Part shown: piece after piece, positions 1 to 8,882 of the stretch
Numbering within the stretch: position 1 is the first letter of the stretch
Layout of the letters: each line of letters starts with the position of its first letter
Origin: Nostoc linckia NIES-25
GTDB lineage: Bacteria; Cyanobacteriota; Cyanobacteriia; Cyanobacteriales; Nostocaceae
Reading direction: 5' to 3'
Assembly: GCF_002368035.1 (NCBI RefSeq)
Contig: NZ_AP018222.1
Coordinates: 248,001-312,000 of the forward strand
Length of the DNA: 64,000 nt
Notes under the pieces: generated by a model
The model's input: only the letters and a program-made list of their open reading frames with translations
What the model was told of the DNA's origin: nothing
Databases searched by the model: none
Translations under genes and position numbers: made by a program

Positions 1-1206
1 TTCACGAATACTAAAGAAATTGTAGCCAAGGGTGCATTAAACGAAGACTTTGCTTTTATCACAGGAAATCAAGGAGTTCTACAGCTTGATGGTTTAATTC
101 ACAAAAATCGGCGTAAACTTTTAATGCAAGCTTTTCATGGAGCGCGGATGCAAGCCTGTGGACAAGGTATCTGCGAACTCACAGAAAAGATGATGAGTAA
201 ACAACTAATTGGCAAGCCTTTTGTTGCATACCCAGTCATTGAAGATATTACTTTTAAAGTGGGTATAGAGCGTGTAATTGGTTTGAATCAAGGAGAGCGT
301 TACAACAAAATTAAAGATTTATTTGCATCTTTACTTAAACGCGATCGCCAATCTCTTATACTTAAAATTATTACCAATCTTTTTGGAGAAAAAGATTTAG
401 GTCGATGGAGTCCACAAGGATATTTTCTGCATCTACGGCGAGAACTTTTCCAATTACTATTGACTGAGGTTGAAGAACGTCGCCAGCAAGCAGATTTTTC
501 ACATACCGATATACTTAGCGATTTAATACTAGCTCGTGATGAAACAGGCGAATCATTAACCAATGAAGAGGTACGCGACCTTTTAATATCACCTATATTT
601 GCATCCGGTGATGCTTCTGGAACTGCTATTAGTTGGGCTTTGTATTGGATTCATAGCTTAAAAAATGTTCGAGAAAAATTACTCGAAGAACTTGATAGTC
701 TTGGTCAAAATCCAGACCCAATGAGTATTGTTACACTACCTTATTTAAGTGCTGTCTGTAATGAAATTCTGCGAATTTATCCAACTCAATTATTTACATT
801 TCCTAGATTAGTAGAATCGACCGTAGAGATTATGGGCTACGAACTACATCCCGGTACAATACTTATTGGTAATATTTATTCCACCCATCAGCGCGAAGAT
901 TTATATCCAAATCCGAAAGAGTTTAAGCCAAAACGCTTTTTAGAAAAACAATTTCTTCCTTACGAATTCTTGCCATTTGGCGGCGGATCTCGCGTCTGTA
1001 TTGGTGCGAATTTTGCCCTATTTGAAATGAAACTAATATTAGCAACTATCCTCTCAGGCTATGAATTAGAGTTAACAAGTAAGCGTCCAGAACGTCCAAA
1101 ATTTGCTGGTTTGATTTGTTCTCCTGCAAGTGGTGTAAAGATGGTTATACATGGTCGGCGTCAGCAACTAGAAAAGTCAAAACCGCTTGTTTCTAAATTG
1201 TTTTAG
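1..1206 (+). CDS. Cytochrome P450, 5' end cut by window edge
   Basis: Haem-thiolate monooxygenase, probably oxidising a lipid or natural-product intermediate. The reading frame is open back to base 1, so the first methionine (124) is internal and the N-terminus lies outside the window. Visible P450 landmarks in order: an I-helix element around SGDASGT, the K-helix ExxR (NEILRIYP), the PxRF-like KPKRF, and the haem loop FGGGSRVCIG with its Cys codon at 997-999. The C-terminus looks complete. It is the first of six plus-strand genes, only 59 bp before an SDR, in a cluster that also has a ferredoxin-like protein and MbtH, which suggests a tailoring oxidase of an NRPS-type pathway. The fold is certain; the substrate is unknown. 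Confidence 0.93.
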   Translation, partial: FTNTKEIVAKGALNEDFAFITGNQGVLQLDGLIHKNRRKLLMQAFHGARMQACGQGICELTEKMMSKQLIGKPFVAYPVIEDITFKVGIERVIGLNQGERYNKIKDLFASLLKRDRQSLILKIITNLFGEKDLGRWSPQGYFLHLRRELFQLLLTEVEERRQQADFSHTDILSDLILARDETGESLTNEEVRDLLISPIFASGDASGTAISWALYWIHSLKNVREKLLEELDSLGQNPDPMSIVTLPYLSAVCNEILRIYPTQLFTFPRLVESTVEIMGYELHPGTILIGNIYSTHQREDLYPNPKEFKPKRFLEKQFLPYEFLPFGGGSRVCIGANFALFEMKLILATILSGYELELTSKRPERPKFAGLICSPASGVKMVIHGRRQQLEKSKPLVSKLF

Positions 1207-1265
1207 TTGTTTATTCAGTTGACATACGCAACATCAAAATATATTTAATTTAGGAGGAAATCGGT

Positions 1266-2153
1266 ATGAATCAGAGTTATAAAGGCGCAGTCGTCATTAC
1301 AGGAACATCCACAGGTTTGGGTCGAGCAACTGCGCTTTTATTAGCCAAACAAGGATATCAGGTTTTTGCTGGAGTCCGCACTGAGAAAGATGCACACTCG
1401 CTAAAGCAAGGTGCATCTGGTAATTTGACACCAATTATTATGGATATCACAAAAGCCGAAGAAATTAAATCTGCTACTAAATTTGTCTCGCTAGCAGTTG
1501 GGGATAAAGGCTTATTCGCATTAATTAATAATGCAGTTGTAGCCGTTGATGGCCCTTTAGAATGTATTCCAATAGATGATATTAGATATAATTTTGAAGT
1601 CAATGTTGTTAGTCAAATTGCTGTCACACAAGCCTTTTTACCCTTGATTAGGCAAGCCAAAGGACGCATTATTAATATTAGTGCAATTTGTGGTAGGTTA
1701 GCTCTACCTTATAGAAGTCTTTTATCTGCTTCCAAATTTGCGATCGAAGCAATTACAGATTCTTTACGAATGGAATTATTTTCTACTGGAGTTGAAGTTA
1801 TTTCCATTTTACCAGCAGGAATAATCACCCCGGAGCAGGCTGACAAAGTAGAAGCTAGCTATCAGCAAACATTAGCGAATATGTCACCGGAAATTAAAGC
1901 CATATATGGCAAGAATTACAAAATCTATATGCAAGGCTCGGTAGAAGATAATCGCAGCGGAGGTTTACCGGCTGAGAAAGTGGCAAATAAGATTCTTCAG
2001 GCTTTGGAAGCTCGTAAACCTAAAAGACAATATTTTGTTGTGCAATCATACTGGCGTCTGAATATGTATGCTTTATTTAAAAGATTAGTACCGCACCAAT
2101 ATTTTTATGACAATTTTTATCAGGATATGCGAAAAGGAATGGAACTTGATTAG
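1266..2153 (+). CDS. SDR-family protein with degenerate active site
   Basis: 295-residue classical short-chain dehydrogenase/reductase fold, preceded by a strong ribosome site (aggagg near 1252). The nucleotide-binding TGTSTGLG (residues 13-20) and the INNA motif are present. By alignment to the usual SxxxxxxxxxxxxYSASK pattern, the catalytic Ser is Ala140 and the catalytic Tyr is Leu153; only Lys157 remains (LSASK instead of YSASK). The rest of the sequence, including the retinol-dehydrogenase-like C-terminus, is well kept, so this does not look like random decay. It may be a cofactor-binding scaffold or use unusual chemistry. It lies between a P450 and a ferredoxin-like gene. Confidence 0.88.
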   Translation: MNQSYKGAVVITGTSTGLGRATALLLAKQGYQVFAGVRTEKDAHSLKQGASGNLTPIIMDITKAEEIKSATKFVSLAVGDKGLFALINNAVVAVDGPLECIPIDDIRYNFEVNVVSQIAVTQAFLPLIRQAKGRIINISAICGRLALPYRSLLSASKFAIEAITDSLRMELFSTGVEVISILPAGIITPEQADKVEASYQQTLANMSPEIKAIYGKNYKIYMQGSVEDNRSGGLPAEKVANKILQALEARKPKRQYFVVQSYWRLNMYALFKRLVPHQYFYDNFYQDMRKGMELD

Positions 2154-2269
2154 TAATTTGTTGCTGTAGGGATTGGCTTTGATTTTTTAAACTATGCTAA
2201 GTTTTTCAAAAATCAAAAATAACTTCTCTATCAAATTATTTTTAAGTAAATAAAATACAGAAAGTAAAA

Positions 2270-3286
2270 ATGCCAACTCAACATGTTAAAGAACTTCTGG
2301 CAAGAGACTGTCGTTTTTGTTCTTTGGTTTCCAAAGCTAATGGAGAAGATTTAATTGGGACAGCAGGTACTTGCGAACATTGGTTGATTATGGAAGTTCC
2401 GCAACCTTGGCCGCAAGAAATTTTTCAAGAAAATCCAACTATTAAGTCAGTAATAAGTTTATTCCAAGAGTTAATTTTTCAGCATAGGGTTAATTTAAAA
2501 CCGATAATAATTGCCCCTGACCGCGAATATTCTCATCCTGGTTTTACCCGCATTTTCTACTATTATCGCCCTGGAAAACTTTTTTCACAGTTTGAGAAAC
2601 AAGAGTTTGTGCTTCCGGAAAGTAAAGCCGCTGATTTGTTAACAGCAATATTTCAGCAGTTGCTACAACAACCCAACAATTTATCGCAATTTCAGCAATA
2701 TCAACAACAAACAAGCGACATTCGCGAACTGATGGTTTGCACTCATGCTCAAGTTGACCTTGCTTGTGGCAGATTTGGAACTCCCATCTATCGACAATTG
2801 CGTAAAGAATACGCTCCTATTTCTAATGGTAAATTACGGGTTTGGCAAACAACTCACTTTGGCGGCCATCAATTTGCTCCGACATTAATTGATTTACCAA
2901 CTGGCTGTTTATGGGGACATTTAGAGCCAGATATATTGGATTTATTAGTACAGCGAAATGGCTCAGTTTGTGGTTTGCGTGAATATTACCGAGGATGGAC
3001 TGGTTTAAGCAAATTTGAGCAAATTGTTGAGCGCGAAATTTGGATAAAGTCTGGTTGGAATTGGCTAAATTATTTGAAAGCAGGCAAAGTAGTGGCGATG
3101 GAAAAAGATGGCGACTGGGCAGAAATTCAGATTGATTTTGCCCTTCCAGACGGCAGTATTTCAGGTGCTTATGAAGCCAAAATAGAAGTTTGTGGTGAGG
3201 TGATGAGTGCATTTAACTCAGCAAAAGAGATGGAGTTAGAAGCAGTGAAGCAGTATCGTGTTAGTCGTTTGGTTAAGGTTGAGTAA
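2270..3286 (+). CDS. Sucrase/ferredoxin-like (Apd1/Aim32-type) [2Fe-2S] protein
   Basis: 338 residues with a thioredoxin-like ferredoxin fold of the sucrase/ferredoxin-like family. The cluster-binding pattern is visible: Cys157-x8-Cys166 (CTHAQVDLAC) and His196-x3-His200 (HFGGH). Two Cys and two His match the bis-histidinyl, non-Rieske [2Fe-2S] site known from the fungal Apd1/Aim32 proteins. The N-terminal CRFCSLVSKANGEDLIGTAG segment is also typical of the family. It sits 116 bp after the SDR and 23 bp before a MATE transporter. By inference it could pass electrons to the neighbouring P450 or reduce a metal chelate. Family call is firm, partner unproven. Confidence 0.82.
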   Translation: MPTQHVKELLARDCRFCSLVSKANGEDLIGTAGTCEHWLIMEVPQPWPQEIFQENPTIKSVISLFQELIFQHRVNLKPIIIAPDREYSHPGFTRIFYYYRPGKLFSQFEKQEFVLPESKAADLLTAIFQQLLQQPNNLSQFQQYQQQTSDIRELMVCTHAQVDLACGRFGTPIYRQLRKEYAPISNGKLRVWQTTHFGGHQFAPTLIDLPTGCLWGHLEPDILDLLVQRNGSVCGLREYYRGWTGLSKFEQIVEREIWIKSGWNWLNYLKAGKVVAMEKDGDWAEIQIDFALPDGSISGAYEAKIEVCGEVMSAFNSAKEMELEAVKQYRVSRLVKVE

Positions 3287-3309
3287 ACAGTAAATCAGAA
3301 AACTAAAAA

Positions 3310-4686
3310 ATGGTTTCGCAAAAACAATTTCAAATTACCAATGAAATCCTTGATGGAAACATTGTCAAACTAATGTTAAAGCTATCAATTCCTAGTACTT
3401 TAGGGATATTGATGCTGAGTTTAAATACTTTTATTGATGCTTTATTTGCAGGGAGGTTTATTGGTGAAAATGCTTTGGCTGGCATCTCGTTGGCACTGCC
3501 AATTATAGCTATAATAAATGGATTTGCTTTTTGTATTGGGGTAGGTTCTGCTTCTGTTCTCAGTCGAGCTATTGGTTCTGGAGATGTTAAAACTCAGTCC
3601 AAAATATTTGGTAACTTAATAGTTATGAGTGGTGTAATTTCACTTTTCATTACTATTATTGGTTATAAGTTTGGCAAAGAATTAATTTTTTTAATGGGAG
3701 GAACTGGTGAAGTTGCTTTAGAAGGCGTACAATATTTTAATACTTATATACTAGGTTCACTATTTTTAATAGTAGCAGAAGGTTGTAGCAATCTGATAAA
3801 ATCAGAAGGGGAAATTAAATTAACTTCAATATTTGATTGGATTTTTGTTATTGTTAATATTGTATTAAATTATATATTTATTAGTGCATTTCATTGGGGA
3901 ACTCAAGGGATTGCTCTAGCTACAGTTATGGCAATGGTTGTTTATAGTATTGCTAATTTAGGTTATTTTATTGTTGGTAAAAGTTCTATCCCAGTTAATT
4001 TAAAAAAAATTGCGATCGCCATAGATTTAATCCCCGCAATTTTATCAGTTGGCATATCAGAACTTTTTTATCCGTTTACCATATTACTCCAAGATTTTGT
4101 AGTCTTTAATTCAATTTCTAACTATGGAACAAATACCGATATTGCTTTCTTTGGAGCAGCGGGAAAAATAATCTCAATTATATTTATTCCTATTTTTGGT
4201 TTTTCCCAAGCATTACAACCCATAATTGGTATGAATTATGGCGCACAAAATTACGGAAGGATAAAAAAAGCATATTTAACTTTTGCAACTATCGGAACTA
4301 TTTTATTAATATTAATTTGGCTTCCCTTACAATTATTTCCCAGAACATTTTTAGAAATAATTCTGCCAGATGTTAGATTTATAGAAGGCGATGTGCTAAA
4401 TTTTAGGCTTCTCAGCATATTAATGCCAATATGGCCTTTAGCACACTTTAGTAATACTCTTTTTATATCTATAGGCAAAGGTAAAACAGTATTAGTAGTA
4501 ATTTTGTTAAAAAGCATAATCTTGACTGTGCCAATGGTTCTATTATTTTCAAGATTTGCAGGCGTCAGAGGCATATATTCTGGTATGCTATTTGCAGATA
4601 TTGTATTTATGTTAATTGTATTAATATTAACAATTTTAGAATTTAAATCTTTAAGTTCTCTCAAGGTTGAAACAACAAAATATTAA
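3310..4686 (+). CDS. MATE-family multidrug/metabolite efflux protein
   Basis: 458-residue, very hydrophobic protein with about 12 predicted membrane spans and the duplicated MATE arrangement. Typical features include the N-terminal LMLKLSIPSTLGILMLSLNT stretch, the DALFAGRFIGENALAGISLA segment and GFSQALQPIIGMNYGAQNYGR at the start of the second half. MATE proteins exchange Na+ or H+ for organic compounds across the inner membrane. The 23-bp gap after the ferredoxin-like gene suggests co-transcription, and the likely role is export of the product of this cluster. Codon use is AT-rich like the surrounding genes. Confidence 0.92.
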   Translation: MVSQKQFQITNEILDGNIVKLMLKLSIPSTLGILMLSLNTFIDALFAGRFIGENALAGISLALPIIAIINGFAFCIGVGSASVLSRAIGSGDVKTQSKIFGNLIVMSGVISLFITIIGYKFGKELIFLMGGTGEVALEGVQYFNTYILGSLFLIVAEGCSNLIKSEGEIKLTSIFDWIFVIVNIVLNYIFISAFHWGTQGIALATVMAMVVYSIANLGYFIVGKSSIPVNLKKIAIAIDLIPAILSVGISELFYPFTILLQDFVVFNSISNYGTNTDIAFFGAAGKIISIIFIPIFGFSQALQPIIGMNYGAQNYGRIKKAYLTFATIGTILLILIWLPLQLFPRTFLEIILPDVRFIEGDVLNFRLLSILMPIWPLAHFSNTLFISIGKGKTVLVVILLKSIILTVPMVLLFSRFAGVRGIYSGMLFADIVFMLIVLILTILEFKSLSSLKVETTKY

Positions 4687-4809
4687 TAGACCTCTTGCAT
4701 CAATCAGATTATGACTACTAAACAGTTTATTTCTCTGTAACTCTCTGCGCCTCTGCGCCTCTGCGTGAGATAAAAAATTCTTCTTTTCAACATTCGTGTA
4801 AGAAGTCTA
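4687..4809. repeat. Small fold-back repeat with TAGAC-type ends
   Basis: A 123-bp non-coding element bounded by imperfect 13-bp inverted repeats, TAGACCTCTTGCA (4687-4699) and TGTAAGAAGTCTA (4797-4809), 11 of 13 positions paired. The interior carries the CTCTGCGCCTCTGCG run found elsewhere in Nostoc-type genomes. The same ends recur near 12.6, 30.7, 55.5-55.9 and 58.6-58.75 kb in this window. It starts one base after the MATE stop codon. Confidence 0.7.
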
Positions 4810-4872
4810 ATGTTCATTATTACATTATGACCAAAGTATAAACCAACATTAATTAACATCAAGAGGTGAATT

Positions 4873-5097
4873 ATGTATCAAGATGACAAAGAAGACACAA
4901 CAATTTACAAAGTTGTAGTCAATCATGAAGAACAATATTCCATTTGGCCATCTGACCGGGAAAACCCTATTGGTTGGAAGGATGTTGGTAAAAATGGTTT
5001 GAAGCAAGAATGTCTGGATTACATTAAAGAAGTCTGGACTGACATGAGGCCGCTTAGTCTCCGGAAAAAGATGCAGGAAACATCTGGGAACATCTAG
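4873..5097 (+). CDS. MbtH-like protein (NRPS adenylation-domain partner)
   Basis: 74-residue small protein. It shows the MbtH signature almost completely: NHEEQYSIWP, then PIGWKDVG, CLDYIKEVWTDMRPLSLR near the C-terminus. MbtH-like proteins bind and activate adenylation domains of non-ribosomal peptide synthetases. The start at 4873 is supported by AAGAGGTG about 6 bases upstream. No NRPS is present in the window, so the partner must be encoded upstream of base 1 or elsewhere. Its presence is the main reason for reading 1-6.2 kb as the end of a biosynthetic cluster. Confidence 0.96.
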   Translation: MYQDDKEDTTIYKVVVNHEEQYSIWPSDRENPIGWKDVGKNGLKQECLDYIKEVWTDMRPLSLRKKMQETSGNI

Positions 5098-5128
5098 TAA
5101 GTAGATGTGCATTTAAAAAAGAATTTAA

Positions 5129-5251
5129 AATTCAGAAGTCATAACAAAAAGCTAAAAAATTCATGCCTGGGACTAATTGTTTTAGCATGGCGATTAATAT
5201 GCTAGTTACACATAATTCCAGTTTTAATTATGTGTAGCTGACTTCTGAATT
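5129..5251. repeat. Nested inverted repeat between mbtH-like and SDR genes
   Basis: Outer arms AATTCAGAAGTCA (5129-5141) and TGACTTCTGAATT (5239-5251) are perfectly complementary and enclose a second hairpin, CACATAATT (5209-5217) with AATTATGTG (5226-5234). The right arm is followed by a T run. It could be a miniature inverted-repeat element or act as a terminator/processing hairpin before the SDR at 5277. Confidence 0.6.
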
Positions 5252-5276
5252 TTTTTATTAAAAATGGAGAATTTTT

Positions 5277-6164
5277 ATGATTGCATCCTCAATGATTAAG
5301 AGACGAATATGGTTTATTACTGGTAGTTCAAAAGGCTTAGGTCGAGCATTAGCAGAAACGGTGTTAGAGCAGGGTGACACTGTAGTGTTAACTGCAAGGA
5401 ATCCAGAGTTAATAAAAGATTTAGCAGCAAGGTTTCCAGAACATACATTGGCGTTGCAACTTGATGTTACCAAACGTGAAGAAGTACAAGAAGCAGTAAA
5501 ACAAGCAATTAGCAAATTTGGGCGTATTGATGTACTTGTTAATAATGCTGGATATGGAATTTTAGGAGCAATAGAAGAAGTCAATAATGAAGAAGTTCGC
5601 CGTCAGTTTGAAACCAACTTTTTTGGTGTTTTAGAATTGCTACGGACGGTGCTACCTTATATGCGACAGCAAGGCAATGGACACATAGTTAATATTTCAT
5701 CGGTGGGGGGATTTGTTGGCTATGCGGGTACGGGAATTTATAATAGTACAAAATTTGCAATAGAAGGTATTTCTGAAGCATTGGCTCAGGAAGTTACACC
5801 TCTGGGTATTAAAATCACAATAGTCGAACCTGGTGCTTTTCGTACAGATTTTGTCACGCGTTCTCTTGTTATCGCTGATAGCGAAATCAAAGACTACGAA
5901 ACAGCGATTGGTGAAATGCGTCAAGGTGCGCGAGATATATTAGATAATAAATTGGAATTTAAGGAACCAGGCGATCCGAAAAAAGCAGCTTTGGCAATTA
6001 TTAAAGCAGTTAATAGCAAGAATCCGCCACTGAGATTGGCGTTAGGAGAAGACGCTATTTATGCTATTAATGGCAAACTGGAGTCCGTGAAAACAGAACT
6101 AGATGCTTGGAAAGAAGTGTCTCTAAATACTGCTTTTGATGAAGTTGTGGGTAGTTCAACTTAA
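5277..6164 (+). CDS. Short-chain dehydrogenase/reductase, intact
   Basis: 295-residue NAD(P)-dependent oxidoreductase of the classical SDR type. It has TGSSKGLG for cofactor binding, NNAGYG, the catalytic Ser in NISSVGG and Tyr-x3-Lys in YNSTKFAIEG, with the proper 13-residue Ser-Tyr spacing. The C-terminal part resembles the ketoreductase/retinol-dehydrogenase-like SDRs common in cyanobacteria. Start at 5277 follows AATGGAG; a second ATG at 5292 is possible. It is the last gene of the plus-strand cluster and converges on trpB, 22 bp away. Unlike the SDR at 1266, its active site is complete. Substrate unknown. Confidence 0.92.
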   Translation: MIASSMIKRRIWFITGSSKGLGRALAETVLEQGDTVVLTARNPELIKDLAARFPEHTLALQLDVTKREEVQEAVKQAISKFGRIDVLVNNAGYGILGAIEEVNNEEVRRQFETNFFGVLELLRTVLPYMRQQGNGHIVNISSVGGFVGYAGTGIYNSTKFAIEGISEALAQEVTPLGIKITIVEPGAFRTDFVTRSLVIADSEIKDYETAIGEMRQGARDILDNKLEFKEPGDPKKAALAIIKAVNSKNPPLRLALGEDAIYAINGKLESVKTELDAWKEVSLNTAFDEVVGSST

Positions 6165-6186
6165 TTGGATTAAACTGGCTTGTTGG

Positions 6187-7431
6187 CTATTGACTGTGGA
6201 GTAAGGTAACAGTTTGGACATCTTTATCACCTCTTGCAGAGCAGTTGATGATAACGCAAGGGCTATTATTTAATTGAGGACACAGAGTTTCTAAATAAGC
6301 GATCGCATGAGCGGTTTCTAAAGCTGGGATAATGCCTTCTAATTGCGAAAGTCTTTGAAATGCCTCTAGTGCCTGCTGATTGGTCACGCTGTAATATTCA
6401 GCTCGACCAATATCCTTCAAATAACTATGCTCTGGCCCTACGCCAGGATAGTCTAATCCAGCACTTATCGAATGCGTTTCGACTACTTGACCATCATCAT
6501 TTTGTAGTAGATAGCTCATCGCACCATGTAAAATTCCAACTTTTCCTCGCGCTAAAGTTGCAGCGTGTTTTTTTGTATCTATACCTTCACCTGCGGACTC
6601 CACACCAATCAAGCGTACAGAAGGTTCGTTTACAAATTCATGGAACAATCCGATGGCATTGGAACCTCTACCTACACAAGCCAGAAGGATATCTGGTAAC
6701 CCTCCCAATTTTTCTTGACATTGAGTGCGAGTTTCTTTGCCAACTATCGCTTGAAAATCCTTCACCATTGTTGGGTAGGGATGAGGCCCAATAATAGAAC
6801 CCATGATGTAATGAGTTGTTTCTACATTTGTCACACAATCCCGAATTGCCTCGGAAGTTGCTTCTTTGAGGGTTCCCATTCCTGCTTTCACTACACGAAC
6901 TTCTGCCCCCATCAACTTCATCTGAAACAAGTTTAGGGATTGGCGTTCCATATCGTGGCTACCCATGTAAATCACACATTGCAAACCAAATCGCGCACAC
7001 AAGCTTGCAGTAGCAACCCCATGTTGTCCTGCACCAGTTTCTGCAATAATTCGCTGTTTACCCATCCGTTTTGCTAGTAAAACCTGAGCTACAGCATTGT
7101 TAATTTTATGAGCGCCTGTATGATTTAAATCTTCACGCTTTAAATAAATTTCCGCCCCCGTGCCATCTGGTCGGGCATAATACCTTGTGAGGCGTTCGGC
7201 AAAATACAAGAGGCTGGGTCGTCCCACGTAGTCCTGCAATAAATCTTGGAGTTCAGCTTGGAAACTCGGCTCTTTACGATATTGATAAAAGGCGCCCTCC
7301 AACTCACTTAATGGCCACATTAAGGTTTCAGGGACGTACTGACCACCGAACTGTCCAAACCTGCCCAAAGAATTATGTTGAGTAATAGCCGAGGAATTGA
7401 CATTTTTAATATCTGAAGTGCTTGCCACCAA
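6187..7431 (-). CDS. trpB: Tryptophan synthase beta chain with unusual PLP loop
   Basis: 414 residues, normal length for TrpB, which condenses indole with serine in the last step of tryptophan synthesis with PLP. Seen: GQFGGQYVPETLM near the N-terminus, the PLP lysine Lys109 in TGAHKINNA, ETGAGQHGVA, and the phosphate loop. That loop reads CVGRGSNAIG, with Arg255 where the family has the middle Gly of GGGSN; the codon is AGA. All other motifs are intact. No trpA is adjacent, so this may be a secondary trpB copy, as many Nostoc-type genomes have more than one. The substitution could change PLP phosphate binding. Confidence 0.95.
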   Translation of the reverse strand: MVASTSDIKNVNSSAITQHNSLGRFGQFGGQYVPETLMWPLSELEGAFYQYRKEPSFQAELQDLLQDYVGRPSLLYFAERLTRYYARPDGTGAEIYLKREDLNHTGAHKINNAVAQVLLAKRMGKQRIIAETGAGQHGVATASLCARFGLQCVIYMGSHDMERQSLNLFQMKLMGAEVRVVKAGMGTLKEATSEAIRDCVTNVETTHYIMGSIIGPHPYPTMVKDFQAIVGKETRTQCQEKLGGLPDILLACVGRGSNAIGLFHEFVNEPSVRLIGVESAGEGIDTKKHAATLARGKVGILHGAMSYLLQNDDGQVVETHSISAGLDYPGVGPEHSYLKDIGRAEYYSVTNQQALEAFQRLSQLEGIIPALETAHAIAYLETLCPQLNNSPCVIINCSARGDKDVQTVTLLHSQ

Positions 7432-7792
7432 TCAAAACCTTTTAGATAAATGTGACGAACTGCAAATATCAATCCCAAAACTGCAATCAAAGCAATAGGC
7501 AAAATTATTAAAATCCAAGGCTTGGATAGATTTGTCTAACGTTTAGCCCAAATTATCAAATTCAAAATTAGGCGTTGCAAAATCATAGAATAATTTAGTT
7601 CCATTTGAATGAGTTTTCAAAGGGTTTGATCGCCAAACCATGCCATATTTATACAACGCCCAAAATTGTCACCCCATACACTTTGCTTTCATTCAAAGTT
7701 ATTACTTCTAAATATTCTTAATTTTTTAAAAAGTAAATAAGCAAATTTTGAATTGTTTAGCGTTGGGGTTGAATATAGTTACTTGTAGATTA
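7432..7792. other. Intergenic region upstream of trpB
   Basis: AT-rich 361-bp spacer holding the trpB promoter and the downstream end of the TerB-like gene's neighbour region. A small minus-strand hydrophobic reading frame (to 7502) overlaps the start of trpB but has no clear ribosome site. No repeat, RNA or operator was recognised. Confidence 0.5.
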
Positions 7793-8275
7793 CTAATAGG
7801 GGCTTTTCTCTGGATATAACAGCTTCACACGCTTTTGCCGTAATGCTAATTCTTCTTGGTGTAGCTGCTCTAACTGCTCTACTATCTCTTCTTTGACTCC
7901 TATAATAGAAGCCATTTGCCGAATTTTTTGCTTTTCCTGTTCATGAAGTTCTCCATCAGCAGCAGAAGCTCTAATTGCTGTGAGAAGTAAATCTCTTTGT
8001 GCTATGGATACTTGAGGAGAGCGAGCAATGACTTCTTGTATATCTTCATCTGCTTCGTATGCTTTTAGTTCTTCAATTACCCAGTCTGCTATTCCCCAGG
8101 ATGCAGCGAATCCAATAGCCCAATCTTTTTCTTCCTTTGCGAGAACTCCATCTCCTTTAGCAGCTATTAAAACTGATTTCAGATAAATGGAACAATCTTC
8201 ATCTGTCGGGATATCGCTAAAGCCAAAGAACCAATTAAATACCCAAGATTGACCAAGTTTTCTAATGTCAGACAT
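7793..8275 (-). CDS. TerB-like (tellurite-resistance TerB fold) protein
   Basis: 160-residue soluble helical protein. It contains two acidic D-G-x-L-x-x-x-E repeats, GDGVLAKEE near residue 41 and ADGELHEQE near residue 116, each preceded by a hydrophobic helix. This doubled pattern is typical of TerB/DjlA-like helical domains, which may bind divalent metal ions. The charged C-terminal tail (HQEELALRQKRVKLLYPEK) follows a helix. It stands alone between trpB and the caspase-fold gene. The fold assignment is reasonable; the cellular role is not known. Confidence 0.7.
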   Translation of the reverse strand: MSDIRKLGQSWVFNWFFGFSDIPTDEDCSIYLKSVLIAAKGDGVLAKEEKDWAIGFAASWGIADWVIEELKAYEADEDIQEVIARSPQVSIAQRDLLLTAIRASAADGELHEQEKQKIRQMASIIGVKEEIVEQLEQLHQEELALRQKRVKLLYPEKSPY

Positions 8276-8882
8276 GAGCTTTACCTCTATTTACTAATTT
8301 CTGTTAGAACTTACGCACTCAGATCCCCCAACCCCCTTAAAAAACAATACGCTTGGTGTTAAGGAAATTTATCTGTTAAGGCAGGGACGGGAAGCAGGGG
8401 AAGCAGGGAGGTAGAAAAAGCTTAACTGAACGGTATTGCCTTAAAAAGGGGAGCCACTGCGGTGGGCGGGTTTCGTGGCTTGGAGCAAGTGGCGTGGCTT
8501 TAGACGTTCTCCCCTTGCCAAGAAGGGTTAGCAGGGTGGTTTCAAGCTTCAGTGCCTAAATCCTATCTATATGTTTATTACAGGTGAAATTATCCTTAAC
8601 TCAAATATTCTCAGTACTAAAACAAAAACACAAGGACAGTTAAGACAGTTAAGAAAGAATTTTTGGACAGTTAAGACAGTTAAGACAGTTAACAAAAAAA
8701 TGTCTTAATTTAAAAATATTTGGTAGCAAAATGATTGATATTCAACATCTATTAACCAAGTATTAAAATAATTATCTCGATATAAAGTCCAGTTGGTTAA
8801 ATTGATAAATAAGTCCGCTGTTTCACAAGATAGTCAGACCATTAGTAGTCATCAGTCAACACTCGTAATGCCCCATTTGCGT
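8276..8882. repeat. Repeat-rich intergenic region with ACAGTTAAG tandem units
   Basis: This 607-bp gap has no credible gene. It contains a short tandem array based on the 9-mer ACAGTTAAG at 8634-8653 and again at 8665-8693, and a degenerate fold-back repeat near 8310-8460 related to the one at 20778-20913 (CCCCCAACCCCCTTAAAAA and GAACGGTATTG fragments). The array has no unique spacers and is not a CRISPR. Confidence 0.6.

Noticed and set aside
7320..7502. 60-residue hydrophobic minus-strand frame overlapping the start of trpB
   Set aside because: The first part looks membrane-like, but it overlaps trpB in another frame and has no clear ribosome site; kept as spacer.
8634..8693. Repeats that could be taken for a CRISPR
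   Set aside because: Units are 9 bp, without unique spacers of equal length and without cas genes.
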